From Agromyces sp. 3263 (GTDB lineage: Bacteria > Actinomycetota > Actinomycetes > Actinomycetales > Microbacteriaceae): a stretch of 64,000 nt of DNA. Under the pieces are notes generated by a model. The model was not told the DNA's origin. It did no database searches and saw only the letters and a list, made by a program, of their open reading frames with translations. The position numbers and the translations under genes are program-made. The DNA lies in contig NZ_JAVDUV010000001.1 of assembly GCF_031456545.1 (NCBI RefSeq), positions 2,418,001 through 2,482,000 on the forward strand, read 5' to 3'. This document shows, piece after piece, positions 42,382 to 51,043 of this stretch; positions within the stretch are counted from its first letter, which is position 1, and each line of letters begins with the position of its first letter.

Positions 42382-43496
42382 CCCTCCGCCGTGACCAGCG
42401 TGGGGTAGCCGAGCGACTTCAGCAGCGCGGTCTGCTTGGCGACGTCGAGATCGGCGGCGACCATCTCGGCGCAGAGCTCACGGACACCGATCTCGGGCAT
42501 CCAGCCCAGCTCGAGCTTCGCCTTCGTCGCATCGCCGAGCAGGGTCTCCACCTCGGCGGGCCGGAAGTACCGGGGGTCCACCCGCACGATGACGTCGCCG
42601 GGCGCCACACCCGGTGCGTCGTCGCCGATGACCTCGTCGACCACGCCGACCTCGCCGAGTCCCGAGCCCTCGAACCGCAGGGTGACCCCCACCTCCTCGG
42701 CGGCCCACCGCACGAACTGGCGGACCGAGTGCTGGATGCCCGTCGCGATGACGAAGTCCTTGGGCTCCTCGCGCTGCAGCATCATCCACTGCAGGCGCAC
42801 GTAGTCCCGCGCGTGCCCCCAATCGCGTCGCGAGTCCAGGTTGCCGAGGTACAGGCAGCGCTCGAGGCCCTGGGCGATGTTCGCGACGCCGCGGGTCACC
42901 TTGCGGGTCACGAAGGTCTCTCCGCGCCGGGGCGACTCGTGGTTGAAGAGCACGCCGTTGCAGGCGTACATGCCGTAGGACTCCCGGTAGTTGACCGTGA
43001 TCCAGTAGGCGAAGAGCTTCGACGCGGCATACGGCGACCGAGGGTAGAACGGGGTCGACTCCCGCTGCGGAACCTCCTGCACCTTCCCGAACAGCTCGGA
43101 AGTCGAGGCCTGGTAGAACCGCACCTGGTCCAGACGCAGGAGCCGGACCGCCTCCAGCAGCCGCAGCGTCCCCAGGGCGTTGACGTCGGCCGTGTACTCG
43201 GGTTCCTCGAAGCTGACGGCGACGTGCGATTGCGCGCCCAGGTTGTAGATCTCGTCGGGCTCGACGTCGCGCACGATCCTCGTGATGTTCGACGCGTCGG
43301 TGAGATCGCCGTAGTGCAGGAAGAGCTGCGCGTCCTCGGCGTGCGGGTCCTGGTAGATGTGGTCGATCCGCTGCGTGTTGAATTGCGAGGAACGGCGCTT
43401 GATGCCGTGCACCTCGTAGCCTCGCTCCAGGAGGAACTCGGCGAGGTACGAGCCGTCCTGGCCCGTGATTCCCGTGATGAGTGCGCGCTTGGCCAT
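42378..43496 (-). CDS. gmd: GDP-mannose 4,6-dehydratase
   Basis: The 372-residue SDR dehydratase performs the first step from GDP-D-mannose towards GDP-L-fucose. The NADP motif is [20 protein letters not shown]; the active site includes [14 protein letters not shown] and [31 protein letters not shown] is diagnostic of Gmd. Its start is 4 nt after the cytidylyltransferase stop. It is cotranscribed with fcl. Confidence 0.97.
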   Translation of the reverse strand: MAKRALITGITGQDGSYLAEFLLERGYEVHGIKRRSSQFNTQRIDHIYQDPHAEDAQLFLHYGDLTDASNITRIVRDVEPDEIYNLGAQSHVAVSFEEPEYTADVNALGTLRLLEAVRLLRLDQVRFYQASTSELFGKVQEVPQRESTPFYPRSPYAASKLFAYWITVNYRESYGMYACNGVLFNHESPRRGETFVTRKVTRGVANIAQGLERCLYLGNLDSRRDWGHARDYVRLQWMMLQREEPKDFVIATGIQHSVRQFVRWAAEEVGVTLRFEGSGLGEVGVVDEVIGDDAPGVAPGDVIVRVDPRYFRPAEVETLLGDATKAKLELGWMPEIGVRELCAEMVAADLDVAKQTALLKSLGYPTLVTAEG

Positions 43497-43500
43497 GGCG

Positions 43501-43989
43501 TCAGCCCTCGCCCTCGCTGCGCTCCGGAGCGTCGGGCTCCTGGAGTGCGGCCAGTGCTCGCCGGAGGATGGTGCTCGAGGTCGTCACCGTGTAGGGGAAG
43601 TACACGACCTCGACGCCGACCTTCGCGAACGCCCGCTCCAGGTCGCGACCACGACGCGTGCCCTTCCAGTCGTCGCCCTTGAAGTAGATGTCGAACCGGA
43701 CTTCGTTCCACGTCTCGAGCTTGTCGACGGCGGTTTCGGGGTACGCCTCGTCGACGAAGGAGATGTGCCGGACGATCTCGAGCCGCTCGCTGAGCGGGAC
43801 GATCGGACCGTGGCCGCGAGTGGCGACGAGGGCCTCGTCGGCGACGACGCCCGCCACGAGATAGTCGCACGCGCTGCGTGCGTGCTTGAGGATGTTGAGG
43901 TGGCCGATGTGGAAGAGGTCGAAGGCGCCCCCGGCGTAGCCGATGCGCGCTCCCTCGGGGCGCGCGACGGTCTGCTCGATGTCGGCCAT
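43501..43989 (-). CDS. TagD/RfaE-like cytidylyltransferase
   Basis: The 162-residue nucleotidyltransferase of the cytidylyltransferase-like fold has [15 protein letters not shown] with the HxGH motif, and the ISSTxxR-type motif as [17 protein letters not shown] matches the glycerol-3-phosphate cytidylyltransferase subgroup. It would make a CDP-alcohol (CDP-glycerol or another CDP-polyol) or an ADP-sugar. The CDP-alcohol phosphotransferase in the same operon favours a CDP product. Its ATG overlaps the priming transferase stop by 1 nt (TGATG). Confidence 0.87.
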   Translation of the reverse strand: MADIEQTVARPEGARIGYAGGAFDLFHIGHLNILKHARSACDYLVAGVVADEALVATRGHGPIVPLSERLEIVRHISFVDEAYPETAVDKLETWNEVRFDIYFKGDDWKGTRRGRDLERAFAKVGVEVVYFPYTVTTSSTILRRALAALQEPDAPERSEGEG

Positions 43990-45515
43990 CAGTACGCCCC
44001 CTTGGGACGAAGCACCGTCTTCACCGTGCGCCATACGATCATGAGGTCGCCGAGGAGCGACCAGTTCTCGACGTAGTAGAGGTCGAGCCGGACGCTCTCC
44101 TCCCAACTCAGGTCGGAGCGTCCGCTGATCTGCCAGAGGCCCGTGAGGCCGGGCTTGATCATCAGCCGACGCTTCACCTTCTTCTCGTAGCACTCCGCCT
44201 CGGCGACGAGTGGCGGCCGCGGTCCGACGACGCTCATGTCGCCGACGAGGATGTTCCAGAACTGGGGCAGCTCGTCGAGCGAGTGCGAGCGCAGCTTCCG
44301 GCCGATGCGCGTGACGCGCGGATCGTTGCGAAGCTTGAAGAGCACGCCCGAGCCCTCGTTCTGGTCGAGCAGTCCCTCGAGGTCCCGTTCGGCGGTCTGC
44401 ACCATGGAGCGGAACTTCAGCATCTCGAACGTCTGGCCGTCGCGCCCGCACCGGGTCTGCCGGAACAGGATCGGGCCCGGGCTGTCGAGCCGCACCAGCA
44501 GCGCGATGACGAGCATGAGCGGGGAGAGCAGCAGGAGCGCCGTGCCCGAGAACGCGATGTCGAACGTGCGCTTGACCGCATGGCGCCACCCGGCGAAGGT
44601 CGGAATCTCGACGTGGAGGAGCGGCAGGCCCTCGACGGGGCGGAAGTGGACCCGTGGCCCGGCGACGTCGGTGAGCCGCGACGACAGCACCAGCTCGGTC
44701 GCCGTGCCCTCGAGATCCCAGCTCAGCTGCCGGATCGCGTCGCCGCCGTCGCCGTACTGCCCGGTCACGATCACGGCGTCGGCGTGGTGGGCCGACGCGG
44801 CGGTGGCGGCGCCGGCGGTGCCTGAGACGACGGGGATGCTGCTCCCCGCCACCGTCAGTTCCGTCCGGTCGTCGTCGACCGCCGCGCCGACCACGACGAA
44901 CCCGGCTCCGGCGTCGCGTGCGATCTGCCGGGCGACGTATTCGACGTCGTGGCGCGCGCCGACCACGATCGCTCGGGAGAGGTAGTTGCCTCGTCGGCGC
45001 TGGAGGAAGAGCCACCGTCGCCACTTCCAGCGACCGACCAGCAGGGCGATCGCGCCGGTCGGGGCGGCGACGAGGAGGTACCACCGCGCGCCTGGGGTCT
45101 CGGGGAGGACGAGGAGCAGGATGGCGCCGAGCCCGAAGGCGGTCGCAGTCGCGTTGAGCACGCGCTTGTACTCGGCTGCACCCACGCCGATCACGTGCGG
45201 ATCCCGCGAGCGGAAAGCGCTGAGCGCCATGAGCCAGATCGCCGCGGTGATGACCGGGATACCCGCCGGCTGAAGCCACCCATCGGCCGCGACCGGCGGC
45301 CCGAGCACCATGATCCGCACCGTGACGGCGGCGAGCGTCGCGGCCACCACGACGGAGACGTCGGTGAACCGCAGCCGATCGCGATAGCGGCGCGCCCACC
45401 GCAGGCCGGAGGCTGACCAGACGCGGTCGGATGCCGCGGCCACGCGTCGGTCTGCGACGTCGGGAGGCGCCGTCGACGGTGCGGCGGGCGTGATCCTCGA
45501 CGGCAGGCCGCTCAT
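43989..45515 (-). CDS. Polyprenyl-phosphate sugar-1-phosphate transferase (priming enzyme, WcaJ-like)
   Basis: The 508-residue first enzyme of the polymer pathway loads a hexose-1-phosphate onto undecaprenyl phosphate. Four N-terminal helices are followed by a soluble CoA-binding-like domain (AIVVGARHDVEYVARQI) and the bacterial sugar transferase domain. The latter has KRTFDIAFSGTALLLLSPLM, MLKFRSM, the catalytic Asp-Glu in SLDELPQFWN, MSVVGPRPPLV and PGLTGLWQISGRSD. The ATG at 45515 is chosen over a start at 45722 whose extra 69 residues are low-complexity. It begins the ten-gene operon. Confidence 0.93.
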   Translation of the reverse strand: MSGLPSRITPAAPSTAPPDVADRRVAAASDRVWSASGLRWARRYRDRLRFTDVSVVVAATLAAVTVRIMVLGPPVAADGWLQPAGIPVITAAIWLMALSAFRSRDPHVIGVGAAEYKRVLNATATAFGLGAILLLVLPETPGARWYLLVAAPTGAIALLVGRWKWRRWLFLQRRRGNYLSRAIVVGARHDVEYVARQIARDAGAGFVVVGAAVDDDRTELTVAGSSIPVVSGTAGAATAASAHHADAVIVTGQYGDGGDAIRQLSWDLEGTATELVLSSRLTDVAGPRVHFRPVEGLPLLHVEIPTFAGWRHAVKRTFDIAFSGTALLLLSPLMLVIALLVRLDSPGPILFRQTRCGRDGQTFEMLKFRSMVQTAERDLEGLLDQNEGSGVLFKLRNDPRVTRIGRKLRSHSLDELPQFWNILVGDMSVVGPRPPLVAEAECYEKKVKRRLMIKPGLTGLWQISGRSDLSWEESVRLDLYYVENWSLLGDLMIVWRTVKTVLRPKGAY

Positions 45516-45871
45516 GTGTGCGACCGGATGCGAATGGAGGATGGGCGGGTGTTCAAGGGTCGGCGAGGTCGCCGACAATATGCAGGCTTCATCGTGCTTC
45601 TTCGATTGGGGACTCGGGTTTCGAAGAATGACCGGAGGGGACCGGTTGGAAGCGGCCTGCTGTCGTGCAGGATACGGCAGCTGGTCGTGCGGTGTGCCAT
45701 CCCAGGGGAAGGATGAGTTCATCTCACAGGGGAGAGATGTTTCACTGACGTTACGCTTGCAACCGCCTTGCCGCGTTACCCAGAACGGGGGGCGGTGGGG
45801 GGGTTGACCCGGCCACGGCTATTCGCGAGGATTCGTCGTTTCGGCCGCGAGGCGGTCTTCGGGGGACACGG
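45516..45871. promoter_or_regulatory. 356-bp regulatory region upstream of the polysaccharide operon
   Basis: No gene is visible. On the minus strand a TATTGT -10 candidate (45580-45575) gives a leader of about 55 nt. Directly after it is an 18-bp near-perfect palindrome, GTCGGCGAggTCGCCGAC (45559-45576). Farther upstream are a lower-GC stretch (about 45730-45770, GTTACGCTTGCAA) and two G-runs of six and seven (45787-45792 and 45797-45803). The region is the only sizeable gap in the window, fitting a regulated operon promoter. Confidence 0.5.
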
Positions 45872-46576
45872 TCAGCTCGAGAGCGCCGCGACGATCGCCT
45901 GCCCGAGCTGCACGGGCTTGGTGAACTGGGGCCAGTGGCCGGTGGGCAGGTCGACGTAGTCGACGTGCTTCACCTTGGCCAGCTCGGCCGTGAAGGGCGA
46001 ACCCGCCGCGATCCACTCGACGAGGGCGGCGCTCGGGAACTCGCACGCGATGACGGTGATGGGCACGTCGTAGCGGCGGTCGTCGGTGAGCGTGATCGGG
46101 TCGTAGGCGGCGCCGACCGGCTCGGGGATCGCGCGCGCCCGGAACTCCTCGCGGAGCCCCTCGTCGAGGTCGACGAGGTCGGCGTCGTCGAACTCCGACC
46201 AGTCGGGCAGCGGGATCTCGCCGTCGACGATTGGGAGCCCGTCGTTCACGGCGCTGCCGCCGGCGAGCGGCCCCGCGTCGACGTAGACCACCCGGTGGAT
46301 GCGGTCGGGTCGTGCGTCGGCCACGCCGTGCGCCACGGCCCCGCCGCCCGAGTGCCCCACGAGCACGAGCGGGGTGCCCTCGTCGAACGTGTCGACGAGC
46401 CGCACGACCGCGTCGATGTGCTCGAGCAGTCCGATGCCCGCGCGGTCGGCGGTGACGGACTCCAGGCCCGGCAGCGTGACCGGGTGCACCCGGTGCCCGG
46501 CCTCCTCGATCACCGGTGTCACGCGCTCCCAGGAGGACGCGTCGAGCCAGAAGCCGGGAACGAGGATGAGGTCCAT
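45872..46576 (-). CDS. Alpha/beta hydrolase of the salicylate-esterase-like group
   Basis: The 234-residue cytoplasmic hydrolase opens ILVPGFWLDASSWE, the oxyanion strand typical of esterases acting on small aromatic or aliphatic esters. The nucleophile is the Ser of VLVGHSGGGAVAHG and the catalytic His is in PTGHWPQF near the C-terminus. The native substrate is unknown. It is separate from the polysaccharide operon and 104 bp downstream of the EamA gene on the same strand. Confidence 0.85.
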   Translation of the reverse strand: MDLILVPGFWLDASSWERVTPVIEEAGHRVHPVTLPGLESVTADRAGIGLLEHIDAVVRLVDTFDEGTPLVLVGHSGGGAVAHGVADARPDRIHRVVYVDAGPLAGGSAVNDGLPIVDGEIPLPDWSEFDDADLVDLDEGLREEFRARAIPEPVGAAYDPITLTDDRRYDVPITVIACEFPSAALVEWIAAGSPFTAELAKVKHVDYVDLPTGHWPQFTKPVQLGQAIVAALSS

Positions 46577-46680
46577 GGCTCGACGCTACTGGCGGCCGCC
46601 GACACCGGAGCCGTACGGCGGCGTCGGACCCGGTGCGGGCCTGGGCGGCCTCCGACCCGCGGCCGCGCGACGTCGCTCGC

Positions 46681-47616
46681 TCAGGCGGCGACGACCGCCG
46701 GCGCCCTCCGCGCCCCGCCGGTGGCGAGCACGACGATGCCGGCGGCGAGCACCACGAGCCCGAGCACCCCGCCGGCGGTGAGCGTCTCGCCGAGTACGGC
46801 GACCCCGAGGATCCCGGCGGTGAGCGGCTCGGCGAGGGTCAGCGTCGACACGGTGGCCGGGGCGAGCCCGCGCAGGCCCGCTCCGAACAGCACGTACGCG
46901 AGCGTCGTGGCGACGAGCCCGAGCCAGAGGGCCATGGCGAGTCCGGGCCCGGTGGCCAGCCATGCGGCATCCGTCATCGCGAGCATCGGGGCACTCACCA
47001 CCGCCGCCGTGCCGAAGAGGGCGCCCATGCTGCCCGTCGGCGTCCACCCGCGGTCGAGCAGCGCCTTGGCCGCGAGCGTGTAGACGGCGTACGAGGCGCC
47101 GGCGCCGAGCGACGCGAGCAGCCCGAGCGGGTCGGCCGCGGCGTGGCCCGCGTCGGTCGCGGTGGCCAGGATCGCGACGCCCGCGGTGGCGATCGCGGTG
47201 GCGACGAGCCACCGGTGTCCGGGATACCGCCGCCGCAGCATCCAGTCGACCGCGCCGGTGATGACCGGAGCCGAGCCGAGCGCGACGACGGTGCCGACCG
47301 CGACGCCGTTCGTCGCGGTGCCCGCGAAGAAGGCCGGTTGGTAGGCGAGCACGCCGGCGGCGCCGATGGCCACGACGACCCAGGAGGGCAGCGGATGCCG
47401 CGTGCCGACGCCGGGCGTCGATGCGGTGGATGTCCCCGTGCCGCGTCGACGCCCGGCGAAGTGGAGGGCGAGGGCGAGGAGTCCGAGCGCACCGCCGCCG
47501 ATGAGGATGCGCGCGGCGCCCACGGATGCCGCGCTCGCGTCAGGCCCGAGGGCCTGCGCGGTCCCCGTGGTGCCGAAGCACACCGAGGCGAGCAGCACGG
47601 CCACCACGAATCGCAT
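46681..47616 (-). CDS. EamA/DMT-superfamily transporter
   Basis: The 311-residue membrane protein has ten helices in two EamA repeats. Helix 1 ends with VCFGTTGTAQAL, a pattern of this subgroup, and the second repeat contains LTLAEPLTAGILGVAVLGE, the classical PxxA exporter motif. It is probably an efflux carrier for a metabolite. The promoter has TAACAA 6 nt before the ATG, and a 13-bp palindrome ATTGT-tac-ACAAT covers it. Confidence 0.9.
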   Translation of the reverse strand: MRFVVAVLLASVCFGTTGTAQALGPDASAASVGAARILIGGGALGLLALALHFAGRRRGTGTSTASTPGVGTRHPLPSWVVVAIGAAGVLAYQPAFFAGTATNGVAVGTVVALGSAPVITGAVDWMLRRRYPGHRWLVATAIATAGVAILATATDAGHAAADPLGLLASLGAGASYAVYTLAAKALLDRGWTPTGSMGALFGTAAVVSAPMLAMTDAAWLATGPGLAMALWLGLVATTLAYVLFGAGLRGLAPATVSTLTLAEPLTAGILGVAVLGETLTAGGVLGLVVLAAGIVVLATGGARRAPAVVAA

Positions 47617-47621
47617 CCCAC

Positions 47622-47634
47622 ATTGTTACACAAT
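47622..47634. promoter_or_regulatory. Palindrome ATTGTtacACAAT over the EamA gene's -10 box
   Basis: Perfect 5-bp arms with a 3-nt centre cover the TAACAA -10 candidate (47628-47623 on the minus strand), which ends 6 nt before the ATG at 47616. The style is that of a MarR/TetR-type operator, but no regulator is adjacent. Confidence 0.45.
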
Positions 47635-47705
47635 CCATGACGAGCCGGTGGAAGTCCCTGGCTGGCGCCGCTCCGCCCGTGGCCTCGCACCCCCTCGCGG
47701 GCCGG

Positions 47706-47711
47706 TAGGCT
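47706..47711 (+). promoter_or_regulatory. -10 box (TAGGCT) for the alcohol dehydrogenase gene
   Basis: TAGGCT lies 109 nt before the GTG at 47821, giving a longer leader than most genes here. Confidence 0.4.
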
Positions 47712-47820
47712 CGCGGATGTCGCGGGCGACCGGCTGCGACGGGTGCCCGCCCCGCGGCATCCGCCGGGCCACCCGAACCGAGCCGCCGCGACATCCGTCG
47801 ACCCGAATCGGAGGAGCCCT

Positions 47821-48864
47821 GTGCGCGCCGTGCTCGTGAACGCCTTCGGTGAGCAGCCCACCCTCGCGGACGTTCCCGAACCCGCGTGCCCGCCGCGCGG
47901 CGCCGTGATCCGCGTGCGCGCCACCGGCGTCTGCCGCAGCGACTGGCACGCCTGGATGGGCCACGACGACACCGTCGTGCTGCCGCACGTGCCCGGCCAC
48001 GAGTTCGCCGGCGAGATCGCCGAGCTCGGCTCCGAGGTCGACCCGGGGGCCGGCTGGAAGGTCGGCGACCGCGTGACCGCACCCTTCATCTGCGCGTGCG
48101 GCCGCTGCCCCGAATGCCTCGCCGGGAACGAGCAGGTGTGCGACGCGCAGTCCCAGCCGGGGTTCACGCACTGGGGCTCGTTCGCCGAGCTCGTGGCCGT
48201 CGACGAGGCCGCGCTCAACCTCATCCGGCTGCCCGACTCGCTCGGCTTCGTCGAGGCGGCGTCGCTCGGCTGCCGGTTCGCCACCGCCTACCGCGCCATC
48301 GTGTCGCGCAGTCGGCTCGCTCCGGGCGAGCAGATCGCGGTGCACGGATGCGGCGGCGTCGGCCTCTCGGCGATCATGATCGCGGTCGCCGCGGGCGTGA
48401 CGGTCTTCGGCGTCGACGTCTCGGACGCCGCACTCGACGCGGCCGAGAAGCTCGGGGCGGTGCCGGTGCGCGGCGGCGAGGGCGCGGCCGAGCGCATCCT
48501 CGCGGCATCCGGTGGCGGCGTCGACGTGTCGGTCGACGCCTTCGGCAGCGGCGAGACGTCGTTCGCCTCGGTGCGGAGCCTGAAGAAGCGCGGCCGTCAC
48601 GTGCAGATCGGCCTCATGTTCGGCGACAGCGCGCTCGCGGCGATGCCGATGGACGCGGTCATCGCCGGAGAGCTCGAGATCCTGGGCAGCCACGGCATGG
48701 CGGCGCACGAGTACCCGTCGATGCTCGGCGCGGTCGCGTCGGGCGACTTCCGGCCGATCGAGCTCGTCGGTCGCCGCATCACGCTCGACGAGGTGCCCGC
48801 GGCCCTCGCGGCGATGGGCACGGCCGGGGCATCCGGCTCGGGCATGACCGTCGTCGAGCTGTAG
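47821..48864 (+). CDS. Zinc-dependent alcohol dehydrogenase (MDR family)
   Basis: The 347-residue enzyme has the GroES-like domain with catalytic zinc ligands Cys in TGVCRSDWH and the conserved GHEFAGEI. The structural zinc Cys set is CACGRCPECLAGNEQVC. The NAD-binding motif is VHGCGGVGLSAIMIAVAAG. It reduces or oxidises alcohols and aldehydes; the substrate is unpredictable. The GTG start is supported by GGAGGAG 5 nt upstream. Confidence 0.92.
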   Translation: MRAVLVNAFGEQPTLADVPEPACPPRGAVIRVRATGVCRSDWHAWMGHDDTVVLPHVPGHEFAGEIAELGSEVDPGAGWKVGDRVTAPFICACGRCPECLAGNEQVCDAQSQPGFTHWGSFAELVAVDEAALNLIRLPDSLGFVEAASLGCRFATAYRAIVSRSRLAPGEQIAVHGCGGVGLSAIMIAVAAGVTVFGVDVSDAALDAAEKLGAVPVRGGEGAAERILAASGGGVDVSVDAFGSGETSFASVRSLKKRGRHVQIGLMFGDSALAAMPMDAVIAGELEILGSHGMAAHEYPSMLGAVASGDFRPIELVGRRITLDEVPAALAAMGTAGASGSGMTVVEL

Positions 48865-48899
48865 CCTCGCACCCCCTTGTGGGAACGGCCGGCGTTCCC

Positions 48900-48905
48900 T
48901 AGCCT
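48900..48905 (+). promoter_or_regulatory. -10 box (TAGCCT) for the secreted beta-helix gene
   Basis: TAGCCT is followed by a 119-nt leader that contains GTGAC-N4-GTCAC at 48923-48936 and an AGGAGG ribosome site at 49009-49014. Confidence 0.45.
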
Positions 48906-49024
48906 GAGCGATACGCCATCAGGTGACACGAGTCACTCACCGCGTCACGTGCCACGACGACGTCAGCGACGACGCCCGGCCGTGCGTGGTGCGCGCCCAC
49001 CCTCGACGAGGAGGACACGACCGA

Positions 49025-50917
49025 ATGAGCACCACATCACCACGCGCGCGCCGGTCGCGACGCATCGCCACGGCCGTCACCGTCACGGCGGTGATCACCG
49101 TCGCCGGCGCCGCGGGCGCCGCCAACGCCGCACCCGGCCAGCAGATCGATCCCTTCGCACCCGACTTCGGGCCGAACGTGGCGATCGTCTCGCCCGACAC
49201 CCCGCAGGACGAGGTGCAGGCCATGCTCGACGACCTCGCCGACGCACAGGTCGACGCCGAGATGTCGACCGCCCGGCACAGCGTGCTCTTCCTGCCCGGC
49301 GCCTACGGCACCGCCGACGACCCGCTGCAGGCGCGCGTCGGCTACTACACCGAGATCGCCGGGCTCGGCGCCTCGCCCGACGACGTCGACGTCACCGGCA
49401 AGATCGAGGTCTACAACCGCTGCCTCGCCGACGGCGGCACGTCGAACTGCCTTGCGCTCGTCAACTTCTGGCGCACGATCTCGAACCTGTCGCTGCAGGT
49501 GAACGGCACCGGCCAGGACGGATGCCGCGGGTCGGCGAACTTCTGGGCCGTGTCGCAGGCGGTGTCCATGCGGCGCCTCGACATCTCGGGCGGCAACCTC
49601 TCGCTGATGGACTACTGCACCGCAGGCCCCCAGTACGCGAGCGGCGGCTTCATCGCCGACTCGCGCCTGCCGTTCGTGGTGAGCGGATCCCAGCAGCAGT
49701 GGCTCACGCGCGACAGCGTGGTCGCCGGATGGTCGAACGCGGTCTGGAACCAGGTCTTCTCGGGCGTCGAGGGCGCTCCGGATGACGCGACCTTCCCGAA
49801 CCCGCCGTACACGACGCTCGACGCGACGCCCGTCAGCCGAGAGAAGCCGTACCTCTTCGTCGACGAGAGCGGACGCTACGCCGTGCGCGTGCCCTCGGCG
49901 AGCACGGGAACCCGCGGCATCACCTGGGCCGACGGCGAGACGCCCGGACGCACCATCCCGATCACCGACTTCCACATCGCCAAGCCGGGTGACTCGGTCG
50001 GCTCGATCAACTCCGCCCTCGCGAAGGGCAAGCACCTGCTGCTCACCCCCGGCGTGTACGACATCGCGAGCAGCATCAACGTGAAGCGCGCCGACACCGT
50101 CGTGCTCGGCATGGGCCACGCGACGCTCACGGCGGTCGACGGCGCCGTGCCGCTCAAGGTGCACGACGCCCCCGGCATCGTCGTCGCGGGCGTCACCATC
50201 GACGCCGGCACGGTCGAGTCGCCCGTGCTGCTGCAGGTCGGCCAGCCCGGCAAGGGTCACGCGAAGCAGCTCGACCCGGCCAACCCGATCACGCTCTCCG
50301 ACGTGTACTTCCGCGTCGGCGGCCCCCACATCGGCAAGGCCGACACCGCGCTCGTCGTGAACAGCGACCACGTGCTCATCGACCACACCTGGGTGTGGCG
50401 GGGCGATCACGGCGTCGAGGGCTTCACGAACGGCGTGAACGGCGACACCGACCGCTGGAACACGAACACCGGGCGTGTCGGCGTGGTCGTGAACGGCGAT
50501 GACGTCACCGCGACGGGCCTGTTCGTCGAGCACTTCCAGACGTACAACACGGTCTGGAACGGGGAGCGGGGCACGACGGTGCTCTACCAGAACGAGCTGC
50601 CCTACGACCCGCCCACCCAGGCGGACTGGACGCAGCCCGACGGCACGCTCGGCTACCCCGGCTACAAGGTGGCCGACAACGTGACCGAACATGCGCTCTA
50701 CGGCGCCGGCGTCTACGTGTTCAACCAGAACAACCCGTCGATCGTCACCGCGAACGGGTTCGAGACGCCCGAGGGCGAGGGCATCTCGCTGCACCACATC
50801 ATGACGGTGAACCTCAGCGCCGGGGTCATCGAGCACGTCGTGAACGGGTACGGCGGCACGGCCGACACCTCGGTGATCGGCACGCCCCAGTACGTCACGG
50901 ACTACCCGCTGCCGTGA
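49025..50917 (+). CDS. Secreted right-handed beta-helix protein
   Basis: The 630-residue exported protein has a twin-Arg-like basic start (RARRSRR), a hydrophobic core and cleavage after ANA near residue 37. The mature part shows the repeated short strands of a pectin-lyase-like parallel beta-helix (VVLGMGHATLTAVDG, IVVAGVTIDAG, LIDHTWVWRGDHG, VVVNGDDVTATGLFVEH). Homologous actinobacterial proteins are often labelled adenylyl cyclase or coagulation factor 5/8; nothing here supports a cyclase. A polysaccharide-degrading or binding role is more plausible. AGGAGG is 10 nt before the ATG. Confidence 0.75.
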   Translation: MSTTSPRARRSRRIATAVTVTAVITVAGAAGAANAAPGQQIDPFAPDFGPNVAIVSPDTPQDEVQAMLDDLADAQVDAEMSTARHSVLFLPGAYGTADDPLQARVGYYTEIAGLGASPDDVDVTGKIEVYNRCLADGGTSNCLALVNFWRTISNLSLQVNGTGQDGCRGSANFWAVSQAVSMRRLDISGGNLSLMDYCTAGPQYASGGFIADSRLPFVVSGSQQQWLTRDSVVAGWSNAVWNQVFSGVEGAPDDATFPNPPYTTLDATPVSREKPYLFVDESGRYAVRVPSASTGTRGITWADGETPGRTIPITDFHIAKPGDSVGSINSALAKGKHLLLTPGVYDIASSINVKRADTVVLGMGHATLTAVDGAVPLKVHDAPGIVVAGVTIDAGTVESPVLLQVGQPGKGHAKQLDPANPITLSDVYFRVGGPHIGKADTALVVNSDHVLIDHTWVWRGDHGVEGFTNGVNGDTDRWNTNTGRVGVVVNGDDVTATGLFVEHFQTYNTVWNGERGTTVLYQNELPYDPPTQADWTQPDGTLGYPGYKVADNVTEHALYGAGVYVFNQNNPSIVTANGFETPEGEGISLHHIMTVNLSAGVIEHVVNGYGGTADTSVIGTPQYVTDYPLP

Positions 50918-51043
50918 CGCGCGACGCGCTGACGCGCTGACGCACTGAAGCACCGCACGTCGAGTCGCCGGCGATGACCGCTCCGGATGCTCCGGATGCC
51001 CCGGGGCCGGCCATCGCCGGCGATTCGCGTCCTGCCGGCGCCG

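Noticed and set aside
24366..45515. Recent transfer of the whole polysaccharide locus as a genomic island
   Set aside because: Thinner 9-mer density is suggestive, but GC content and codon style look like the flanks, and no integrase, tRNA or attachment repeats are visible. Not claimed as an island.
49025..50917. Adenylyl cyclase label for the secreted protein
   Set aside because: No cyclase domain motif is visible; the sequence is an exported parallel beta-helix. The label appears to be inherited misannotation.
50925..50949. Tandem GACGCGCTG-like units as a possible array
   Set aside because: Only about three short imperfect copies; too small for a CRISPR or other meaningful array.
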